Assembly (NCBI GenBank): GCA_910577325.1
Contig: CAJTMR010000044.1
Span: 1 to 14,994 of the forward strand
Direction: 5' to 3'
Length of the DNA stretch: 14,994 nt
Source: an uncultured Parabacteroides sp.
GTDB taxonomy: Bacteria > Bacteroidota > Bacteroidia > Bacteroidales > Tannerellaceae
Under the pieces are notes generated by a model that saw nothing but the letters and a program-made list of their open reading frames with translations, did no database searches and was not told the origin of the DNA. The translations under genes and the position numbers were made by a program. Positions 1 through 5,137 of this stretch are shown in pieces. The first letter of the stretch is position 1; each line of letters begins with the position of its first letter.

Positions 1-53
1 ATTCTATTTATTAGGCAATTATAAGATAGCGGTTTTTATAGTGACGAAGTCAG
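1..53. other. unidentified sequence abutting the broken topB start (possible mobile element end)
   Basis: This short stretch lies beyond the point where similarity to topB ends. I recognise no gene or insertion sequence terminus in it. On the minus strand it has stops soon after the junction in the topB frame. On the plus strand one frame is open from base 2 to a stop at 203-205 but runs antisense through the topB remnant. The 7-mer GGCAATT occurs at 14-20 and again at 54-60, right at the junction, as a 40-bp-spaced direct repeat. It could be the end of an insertion sequence, an integrated element or an inversion boundary. Only sequence to the left of the window could tell. Confidence 0.4.
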
Positions 54-101
54 GGCAATTTCGCGTGCTACACTGGGCTTTTCAGCTATACATACCTTCA
101 T
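36..101 (-). pseudogene. topB: 5' fragment of topB (DNA topoisomerase III), interrupted after codon 16
   Basis: Reading from ATG at 101-99 on the minus strand gives MKVCIAEKPSVAREIA, then LTSSL and a TAA stop. The first 16 residues match the known N-terminus of type IA topoisomerase III, whose Toprim domain begins with this strand and the catalytic Glu of the AEKPS motif. A normal protein continues for roughly 600-700 residues, but here similarity stops at about position 54. A good promoter and a normal leader precede it, so this is a genuine gene start and not a chance match. The rest of topB may lie beyond an inserted element to the left. The frame is too short to make an enzyme. An intact copy elsewhere cannot be excluded. 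The match is from memory of the family, not a search. Confidence 0.72.
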
Positions 102-132
102 TTGTAAAACAATCTTTTTTAAAACAGTCTTG

Positions 133-140
133 CAAAAATA
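133..140 (-). promoter_or_regulatory. -7 box upstream of topB
   Basis: The minus strand reads TATTTTTG, an exact match to the Bacteroidetes primary sigma factor -7 consensus TAnnTTTG, 32 nt before the topB ATG. That gives a 5' leader of about 25 nt. The -33 element is weak: I see no clear TTTG at the usual 19-21 nt spacing. The site shows that topB has its own promoter and supports the start at 101. Confidence 0.5.
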
Positions 141-220
141 CGCTTTTCAAGTGGCTTTTACATTTTTTAGTTGCAAAAAAGTTCAAAGAACCGTGTTCCA
201 GATAGCCGTCGGTTTTCCTT

Positions 221-769
221 TTATTTACTAACTTTTTCTTTCACGGGAGTGCCTGTATCAACTGTTACGCCTTGCAATTCCACGTATTCCACATGAAGCG
301 GATTGTTAGGGCTGGCTTTGACATACAAAGATTGCAAGATCGCCTTGCGGTTGTTTATTTTGACATGGCAGACGAAGCGGTTTCCATCCCGGCAGACCGT
401 CAGTTCCTTTTCCGGATAGGCTGTGAGGGTGATTGTACAAGTTTGTTCTGTCATTGAAACCACTTTATAACCATAGGCCATCTTTTTTTGAATGTAATTC
501 AGCCCGTTGGTTTTTCCGGGTTCCTTTTCCCGGTTCAACCAATAGACTTTTATGGGTTCTTGAGAGTCCAGCTTAGCATTGGTCTGGTTGGCATCGTAAC
601 AGACAAGGTTACGATTCAGGCTGCGTGCGATGTGGAAAAGCCGATCCGATGTTGTGTATGTGGAGTCCGGGCCGGCATCCCGGTTTTGCGCATAAGTATG
701 GATGGAAGTGGCCCATAGTAGGCTATATGCCAGTATCAGTCTTGCCATAAGTCGGATAGTGTTGTCCAT
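221..769 (-). CDS. secreted DUF4833-type protein
   Basis: A 182-residue protein of unknown function. Residues 1-28 form a signal peptide: a short basic start (MDNTIRLMAR), then the hydrophobic stretch LILAYSLLWAT, ending in HTYAQ, with likely cleavage before the Gln, as is common in Bacteroidetes. The mature part has the patterns DRLFHIARSLNRNLVCYDAN, IKVYWLNRE, YIQKKMAYGYKV and LHVEYVELQG. I recall these from the DUF4833 family of small Bacteroidetes exported proteins, which has no known role. The reading frame could start at a methionine at 835, but that would fall inside the 827-865 hairpin and put 22 residues before the signal peptide, so I prefer 769. It follows tyrA after 112 nt and has no functional tie to aromatic synthesis that I can see. 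No transmembrane segment appears in the mature part. Confidence 0.75.
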   Translation of the reverse strand: MDNTIRLMARLILAYSLLWATSIHTYAQNRDAGPDSTYTTSDRLFHIARSLNRNLVCYDANQTNAKLDSQEPIKVYWLNREKEPGKTNGLNYIQKKMAYGYKVVSMTEQTCTITLTAYPEKELTVCRDGNRFVCHVKINNRKAILQSLYVKASPNNPLHVEYVELQGVTVDTGTPVKEKVSK

Positions 770-810
770 GTTTGTTTTATAGGTTGAGTATGGTTGAAAA
801 AATCGTTCCA

Positions 811-818
811 AAAATGTA
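811..818 (-). promoter_or_regulatory. possible -7 box for the DUF4833-type gene
   Basis: The minus strand reads TACATTTT, seven of eight positions of TAnnTTTG, 41 nt before the chosen ATG at 769. No convincing -33 TTTG lies at the right distance. The 827-865 inverted repeat would sit over the -33 region. This is a weak call made from motif and position only. Confidence 0.3.
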
Positions 819-826
819 AATAGTGT

Positions 827-872
827 GTTCCACAAGTGGAACCAGCCGGTTCACATTTGTGGAACGTTTTTT
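827..872 (+). terminator. strong 16-bp hairpin with T6 tract on the plus strand, just past tyrA
   Basis: GTTCCACAA (827-835) pairs with TTGTGGAAC (857-865). Inside it GTG-AACC pairs with GGTTCAC around the loop AGCC (844-847), with small bulges. On the plus strand TTTTTT follows at 867-872, the layout of an intrinsic terminator, but no plus-strand gene exists here. On the minus strand the same hairpin lies 16 nt after the tyrA stop without an adjacent T tract, so it could also mark the 3' end of the tyrA message. The outer half alone, GTTCCAC-aa-GTGGAAC, is a perfect palindrome that could be an operator. Confidence 0.5.
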
Positions 873-881
873 ATTATTGTA

Positions 882-1655
882 TTATTCGATATTCTTCCTG
901 ATCTTTGTCAGGTATTCTTTCATTCCTTCCGAATCCTTGTCCTTGATGATTCTCTGCAAGATGTCCAGTTCCTCCTGGATACGTGCGATCTGATGAGGTG
1001 TGCGTGGGTTGAAAAGGATTTCCGTCAATAGATAATCATCTTCGGAAAGCAAGCCTCTGGCGATTTTCATGTGACGTTTGAAGGTCGTACCTGGGGCATC
1101 TTGGTGTTTCATCGTGGCGGCAAATACCATTGTGGATGCAAACGGAATGCCGAGTGAGTAAGCAACGACTTTGTCATGTTCCTCGAAAGTATATTCGCAG
1201 ATATGCAGGCGCAGGCTGGAATAGATGTCTTTGAAGAATATTTTTCCCAAATGATCTCCTTCTGAGATAATGATCGTATTTTCTTTTTCCAGTTGTCCCA
1301 AGTTGGCGAATGTCGGACCAAACATCGGGTGGGTAGAAACATACGGGAAACCAGATGTCTCGTAGAATTCTTTCAGATGTGTCTTGACCGATGCGATGTC
1401 TGAGATGATGCAGTATGGTTGCAAGTAAGGCATGACACTTTTGAATGCTTCGATCGTATAACTTAATGTCACGCAGTTGATGACTAATTCAGGTTTGAAC
1501 TCGGCAACCTCTTCCGGCTTTTGCAGGCGAAGGGCGTTATAGATGAAACGCATCCGTTTCGGATCGCTCTCAAGTACGGCTACTTCATGTTCAAAACTAA
1601 GTAAATCGGTGAAGAAAGATCCCATCTTCCCTGCACCCAATATCAGTATTTTCAT
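882..1655 (-). CDS. tyrA: prephenate dehydrogenase
   Basis: A 257-residue cytosolic enzyme that oxidatively decarboxylates prephenate to 4-hydroxyphenylpyruvate, the Tyr branch. The N-terminal Rossmann fold has GAGKMG at residues 7-12. Further family motifs are SDIASVK (85-91), STHPMFGP (107-114, H109) and EEHD (158-161, H160), the last near the substrate site. Length fits the short TyrA form without an ACT or chorismate mutase domain. Mutase activity comes instead from the fused upstream gene. The frame runs open to 1748, but the Rossmann start MKILILGAGK begins exactly at the ATG at 1655, and the extra residues would be encoded by the inverted-repeat spacer, so I chose 1655. It is the last gene of the aromatic operon. 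Whether it takes NAD or NADP, or also accepts arogenate, is not decidable by eye. Confidence 0.93.
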   Translation of the reverse strand: MKILILGAGKMGSFFTDLLSFEHEVAVLESDPKRMRFIYNALRLQKPEEVAEFKPELVINCVTLSYTIEAFKSVMPYLQPYCIISDIASVKTHLKEFYETSGFPYVSTHPMFGPTFANLGQLEKENTIIISEGDHLGKIFFKDIYSSLRLHICEYTFEEHDKVVAYSLGIPFASTMVFAATMKHQDAPGTTFKRHMKIARGLLSEDDYLLTEILFNPRTPHQIARIQEELDILQRIIKDKDSEGMKEYLTKIRKNIE

Positions 1656-1675
1656 TCTTGATAATTGTTTAATGT

Positions 1676-1756
1676 ACCAATATGCCAATATGTCAATCAA
1701 TAAGTGTATTATATTTCTTTCGATTGGTGCATATTGGCACATTGACATATTGGCAA
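1676..1756. repeat. inverted repeat built on TGCCAATATG units in the aroF-tyrA spacer
   Basis: TGCCAATATGTCAAT at 1683-1697 has a perfect 15-base inverted copy at 1741-1755, with 43 nt between. Extra partial units (CCAATATG at 1678-1685 and an inverted CATATTGG at 1730-1737) flank and interleave, so alternative foldings exist. It fills most of the 108-nt gap between the synthase and tyrA, whereas the two upstream junctions are an overlap and a 10-nt gap. It looks like a REP-like or small palindromic dispersed element. It might also act in mRNA processing or tune tyrA expression. No coding potential is evident. Confidence 0.65.
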
Positions 1757-1763
1757 GTTGTTA

Positions 1764-2831
1764 TTATTCATTCATGATGATCATCTGTTGGCGGACGGAT
1801 TCTTCATGGATTTCTTTCAGGATTTCTTTGACAAAGTCTGCGTTCAGTTCCATTTGTTCCCCCATATTGGAACGCTTTTCCAAAATCTCGCTGTAACGCG
1901 GTGATTGCAGGATTGGCATATTGTGCTCTTTTTTATACACGCCAATTTCGCGGGAGATGCGCATACGTTTGGCCAGCAATTCCAGCAGTTGTTCGTCGAT
2001 GCTATCGATCTGGCGGCGGAGTTCAGACAGGTTTTCCGTTGTTTGGTTGGAATCGCGGATAACCAATAGATTCAGGACATAATCCAATACATCCGGCGTG
2101 ATCTGTTGTGAAGCGTCGCTCCATGCACAATCCGGATTACAATGAGATTCAATAATCAGACCGTTGAAACTTAGATCCATAGCTTGTTGGCAGAGAGGGG
2201 CGACCAGTTCACGCTTGCCACCGATATGGCTCGGATCGCAGAAGATCGGAAGGTTTGGCATGCGGCGGCGCAGTTCGATAGGGATATGCCAGAGGGGAAG
2301 GTTACGGTACATTTTCTTATCGTAAGAACTGAAACCGCGGTGGATAGCACCCAAGCGACGGATGCCGGCTCCGTAGAGACGTTGGAAAGCTCCGATCCAC
2401 AATTCCAAATCCGGATTAACCGGGTTCTTGATCAGGACAGGAACATCCACGCCTTTCAATGCGTCGGCAATTTCCTGTACGGCAAACGGGTTAACCGTTG
2501 TACGGGCTCCGATCCACAGCACGTCGATCCCTGCTTTCAATGCTTCGAAGACGTGATCTTTTGTTGCCACTTCGGTTGCGACATACATGCCTGTTTCCTT
2601 TTTTACCCGTTTCAACCATTGGAGTCCTTCTGCTCCGATTCCTTCGAATCCACCCGGTTTGGTACGAGGTTTCCAAATTCCTGCGCGGAACAGTTTGATG
2701 CCTTTGTCGGCAATCCCTTTGGCTGTTTCCATCACTTGTTCTTCTGTCTCTGCGCTACATGGGCCGGCGATTACGATAGGACGTTGCGGGTCTATGCCGG
2801 GTAACATGATTGATTCTAATACCATTTCCAT
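1764..2831 (-). CDS. aroF: bifunctional DAHP synthase / chorismate mutase (type II)
   Basis: A 355-residue fusion. Residues 1-260 are a type I-beta DAHP synthase, joining phosphoenolpyruvate and erythrose 4-phosphate in the first shikimate step. Visible motifs are AGPCSAE (22-28), KPRTKPGGFEG (54-64), GARTT (108-112), IKNPVNPD (134-141), HRG (164-166) and DPSHIGGKR (199-207). The metal ligands by family pattern are C25, H202, E228 and D239. Residues 266-350 are an AroQ-type helical chorismate mutase (LRRQIDSIDEQLLELLAKR), turning chorismate into prephenate. There is no N-terminal ferredoxin-like domain. In studied Bacteroidetes homologues the mutase domain also carries feedback control by prephenate, and I infer the same here. 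The start lies 10 nt after the aminotransferase stop. The gene symbol is approximate, since aroG and aroA names are also used. Confidence 0.93.
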   Translation of the reverse strand: MEMVLESIMLPGIDPQRPIVIAGPCSAETEEQVMETAKGIADKGIKLFRAGIWKPRTKPGGFEGIGAEGLQWLKRVKKETGMYVATEVATKDHVFEALKAGIDVLWIGARTTVNPFAVQEIADALKGVDVPVLIKNPVNPDLELWIGAFQRLYGAGIRRLGAIHRGFSSYDKKMYRNLPLWHIPIELRRRMPNLPIFCDPSHIGGKRELVAPLCQQAMDLSFNGLIIESHCNPDCAWSDASQQITPDVLDYVLNLLVIRDSNQTTENLSELRRQIDSIDEQLLELLAKRMRISREIGVYKKEHNMPILQSPRYSEILEKRSNMGEQMELNADFVKEILKEIHEESVRQQMIIMNE

Positions 2832-2841
2832 GATTGTATAC

Positions 2842-4029
2842 CTATTTTATTATATTTTTAATTCGATTTAATGCTTCTTCCAATATCTCTTTTTTACAAC
2901 AGAGCGAAATGCGGATGTAACGTTCGCCCTGGCTACCGAAGATGAATCCCGGTGTCAGGAATACATTGGCTTCGTACAGGACTCTGTCGGCTATCGCTTC
3001 GCTGCCTTTTGCCCCGGCGGGGATTTTTCCCCAGAGAAACATGCCTACCTGCTTTTCGTCATATTCGCATCCCAACGTGTGCATGATTTGTCCGGCGAGG
3101 TCGCGGCGGCTGCGATAGACGCGGTTCATATTGTCGTACCATTCTTTCGGGGCGCTCAACGCTTCGACGGCTGCGTGCTGCATCGGTTTGAACTGTCCGG
3201 AGTCGATATTGCTTTTCACTTTCAGGATCCACTGTACGAATTGGGCATTGGAGGCGAGCATCGCCATACGCCAGCCCGGCATATTGTGTGCTTTGCTCAT
3301 GGAGTTCATCTCGATACAGATATCTTTTGCTCCCGGTACGGAAAGGATGCTCAACGGATGTTCGTTCAGGATGAAACTGTAAGGATTGTCGTTGCAGATA
3401 ATAATCCCGTGCTTCTTTCCGAAAACAACCAATTTTTCATACAGTTCCACGCTGGCGTTTGCTCCTGTCGGCATATTCGGGTAGTTGGTCCACATCAGCT
3501 TGACGTTTGAGAGATCCATCTTTTCCAGTTCTTCGAAGTCCGGCTGCCAGCCTAGTTCCTCTTTCAGCTCATACGGGATCAGGTTGGCTTCAACCAGTTT
3601 GCTTACCGAACTGTAGGTCGGATAACCCGGATTGGGAACCAGCACGCCGTCGCCCGGATTCAGGAATGCCAGCGAGATGTGTAGGATTCCTTCTTTGGAA
3701 CCGATCAACGGCTGGATTTCCGTTTTTGGGTTGAGGTCCACATTATACCATGCCTTATACCAGTCAGCGAAGCCTTTGCGTAGTTCAGGAATGCCTACAT
3801 ACGGTTGGTAACCGTGTTCGTTCGGTTGGTGAGCATGTTCACATAACGTCTCGATGGTCCGTTCCGAAGGAGGGAGGTCGGGACTGCCTACGCCGAGGTT
3901 AATCATGTTTTTACCTGCAGCATTCATTTCGGCTACTTCTTTCAGTTTCCTGGAAAAGTAATATTCCTGTACGCTACCTACACGGTTAGCGGGTGTAATG
4001 GTCTTACACACTTTGTTTTCCTTCTGCAT
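2842..4029 (-). CDS. class I/II PLP-dependent aminotransferase, probably for aromatic amino acids
   Basis: A 395-residue fold-type I aminotransferase. From the ATG, key points are NDNPY (213-217, binding the pyridoxal ring), SMSKAHNMPGWR with the Schiff-base lysine K246, and R373 in RYIRISL for the substrate carboxylate. The N-terminal INLGVGSPDLPPSE resembles the aspartate/LL-diaminopimelate aminotransferase group. Placed between prephenate dehydratase and the DAHP synthase, it most likely makes Phe and Tyr from phenylpyruvate and 4-hydroxyphenylpyruvate. Activity on other amino acids is possible, so I give no symbol. The frame can be read from a TTG at 4038, but ATG at 4029 is the better start. 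It overlaps the pheA 3' end by 26 nt, implying translational coupling. Confidence 0.88.
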   Translation of the reverse strand: MQKENKVCKTITPANRVGSVQEYYFSRKLKEVAEMNAAGKNMINLGVGSPDLPPSERTIETLCEHAHQPNEHGYQPYVGIPELRKGFADWYKAWYNVDLNPKTEIQPLIGSKEGILHISLAFLNPGDGVLVPNPGYPTYSSVSKLVEANLIPYELKEELGWQPDFEELEKMDLSNVKLMWTNYPNMPTGANASVELYEKLVVFGKKHGIIICNDNPYSFILNEHPLSILSVPGAKDICIEMNSMSKAHNMPGWRMAMLASNAQFVQWILKVKSNIDSGQFKPMQHAAVEALSAPKEWYDNMNRVYRSRRDLAGQIMHTLGCEYDEKQVGMFLWGKIPAGAKGSEAIADRVLYEANVFLTPGFIFGSQGERYIRISLCCKKEILEEALNRIKNIIK

Positions 4030-4852
4030 ATTCGCCAAGTATTTTTAAGTCTTTTGTCAACGGTCTGATAGCATCCAATGCCTGTTTGTAGCGCAGGTAA
4101 TCCGTAAATGTCAGATTGATGTAGAACAGATATTCCCATTCGCGCCCGATGATCGGCAAGGATTGTATTTTGGAAAGATTCATGTCGTAGAAAGAGAGGA
4201 CGGAGAGAACTTTGGAGAGGCTGCCGGCTGTATGAGGGAGGGCGAAAACGACAGATGCTTTGTTTTTGTCTTCACCTTTGAGCATCTCGTCTGCTGTCCA
4301 ACGGTCGGCGATTGCCAGAAAGCGGGTGAAGTTTCGTTTGTTTGTCTCGATCCCTTCGGCAAGGACTTCCATATTGTAGATCTGGGCGGCCAGTTTCCCG
4401 CAGATGGCGGCGTGTCCTTCCAGCTGGTTTTCCGAAATCCACCGGGCGCTCATGGCGGTGTCCTCTTTCTCGACCACTTTTGCATTGGGCAGCGTATCGA
4501 GGAAATCGGTACATTGCATCAAGGCGATCGGATGGGAGTTGACCTCTTTGACATCATGGATATTGGTTCCCGGAAGTGCAACCAGCGAATGGGAGATACG
4601 CAGTTTGTATTCGCCGATAACTTGTAGACCGCTTTCGCGGATCAGTTCATGGTTTTGTAGCAAGCTGCCTGCGATTGTATTTTCAATCGCCATTATTCCC
4701 AAAACGGAAGGATCTTTTTTGATGGTCGAAATAACATCTCTGAATGTATTGCAACCGATAATTTCTATTTCTTCACCTTCGAAATAATTGCGGGCGGCTA
4801 TGTCGTGATACGAACCGGCTATTCCCTGGATTGCTACTTTCTTTTTCATCAT
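4004..4852 (-). CDS. pheA: prephenate dehydratase with ACT domain
   Basis: A 282-residue monofunctional enzyme converting prephenate to phenylpyruvate. The catalytic domain (about 4-190) shows IQGIAGSYHD (8-17), IENT-AGS (56-63), SHPIALMQC (106-114) and NFTRF (174-178), with the conserved catalytic T176. The ACT domain (about 199-275) begins KASVVFALPHTAGSLSKVL. Where classical Phe-inhibited enzymes have ESRP, this has QSLP (230-233), and the GAL(V) loop is AGSL (209-212), so feedback binding may differ. There is no chorismate mutase domain; that activity is in the downstream fusion. Two adjacent ATGs (4852, 4849) could start it and differ by one residue. It is the first structural gene after the attenuator, 45 nt beyond the terminator's run of U, and overlaps the next gene. 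Confidence 0.93.
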   Translation of the reverse strand: MMKKKVAIQGIAGSYHDIAARNYFEGEEIEIIGCNTFRDVISTIKKDPSVLGIMAIENTIAGSLLQNHELIRESGLQVIGEYKLRISHSLVALPGTNIHDVKEVNSHPIALMQCTDFLDTLPNAKVVEKEDTAMSARWISENQLEGHAAICGKLAAQIYNMEVLAEGIETNKRNFTRFLAIADRWTADEMLKGEDKNKASVVFALPHTAGSLSKVLSVLSFYDMNLSKIQSLPIIGREWEYLFYINLTFTDYLRYKQALDAIRPLTKDLKILGEYAEGKQSV

Positions 4853-4898
4853 CTCTATCTATTTTAATTTTCAAGTCTCAATTTTAACTGTCCATTAT

Positions 4899-4930
4899 AA
4901 AAAAAGTCCTACCGGAACCGGCAGGACTTC
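4899..4930 (-). terminator. intrinsic terminator of the Phe/Tyr attenuator
   Basis: On the minus strand AAGTCCTGCCGG (4929-4918) pairs with CCGGTAGGACTT (4915-4904), allowing one G-U pair, and then a run of seven T (4905-4899) follows. The fully paired stem would leave a 2-nt loop, so the innermost pairs must open. It lies between the leader peptide stop and the pheA start, exactly where an attenuator terminator belongs. Its 5' arm is also the partner of the antiterminator segment. Confidence 0.88.
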
Positions 4931-4987
4931 ATATTTTGTTATTGACCTATACATCATTCATCAATGCTCTACATACAAACTCCTGCC
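4920..4987 (-). promoter_or_regulatory. antiterminator pairing of the Phe/Tyr attenuator
   Basis: GGCAGGA (4987-4981, inside the 3' end of the leader reading frame) is complementary over 7 bp to TCCTGCC (4926-4920) in the 5' arm of the terminator. Forming this pair breaks the terminator. A ribosome stalled at the last Phe codon (5001-4999) would leave GGCAGGA free, while a ribosome reaching the stop at 4971-4969 would be over or next to it. An alternative pair, CTTTTAC (5008-5002) with GTGAAGG (4992-4986), uses two G-U pairs and could sequester the segment when no ribosome is present. Pairings were found by eye, without energy calculation. Confidence 0.75.
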
Positions 4988-5043
4988 TTCACCTTGCTAA
5001 AGTAAAAGTAATAAAAGTAATATGTAAAGCTAAATCGATTCAT
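4969..5043 (-). CDS. Phe/Tyr-rich leader peptide of the aromatic operon attenuator
   Basis: A 24-codon reading frame starting with ATG at 5043 and ending with TAG. It begins MNRFSFTYYFYYFYFS and ends KVKAGVCM. Residues 4-15 contain five Phe (all TTT) and five Tyr codons, far beyond chance. It starts about 28 nt after a matching -7 box and is followed by an antiterminator segment and a terminator, then pheA. Its role is to time the ribosome: scarcity of charged tRNA-Phe or tRNA-Tyr would stall translation and let transcription continue into the operon. As usual in Bacteroidetes, an A-rich leader and no Shine-Dalgarno sequence precede it. The peptide itself need have no function. Confidence 0.9.
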   Translation of the reverse strand: MNRFSFTYYFYYFYFSKVKAGVCM

Positions 5044-5070
5044 TTTGTCTGTTTGTTTTTTAATATGCGG

Positions 5071-5100
5071 CAAATGTAACGCTTTTTTTGAAAATACAAG
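5071..5100 (-). promoter_or_regulatory. promoter of the aromatic amino acid operon
   Basis: The minus strand has TACATTTG at 5078-5071, an exact TAnnTTTG -7 box. CTTG lies at 5100-5097 as a -33 element with 18 nt between, close to the Bacteroidetes sigma consensus. Transcription would start near 5064, giving a leader of about 20 nt before the leader peptide. An A-rich run lies between the boxes and another upstream of the -33 element. Confidence 0.75.
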
Positions 5101-5137
5101 CATGAAGTGATATTTTTTTTATATTCAGTTGTATTCA

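Noticed and set aside
2..205. Plus-strand open frame of about 67 codons entering from the left edge
   Set aside because: It runs antisense through the topB remnant and its promoter, has no start in the window, and I recognise no family in its translation.
770..835. Extended N-terminus for the DUF4833-type protein
   Set aside because: It would place the start inside the 827-865 hairpin and add 22 residues in front of a normal signal peptide; ATG at 769 fits better.
1656..1748. Extended N-terminus for tyrA
   Set aside because: The 31 extra residues would come from the inverted-repeat spacer, and the Rossmann fold begins exactly at the ATG at 1655.
2184..2804. Plus-strand open frame of 206 codons inside the DAHP synthase gene
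   Set aside because: It is the shadow of a gene with strong family motifs on the other strand and has no recognisable protein signature.
4163..4627. Plus-strand open frame of 154 codons inside pheA
   Set aside because: It lies antisense to the catalytic and ACT domains of pheA and has no recognisable motif.
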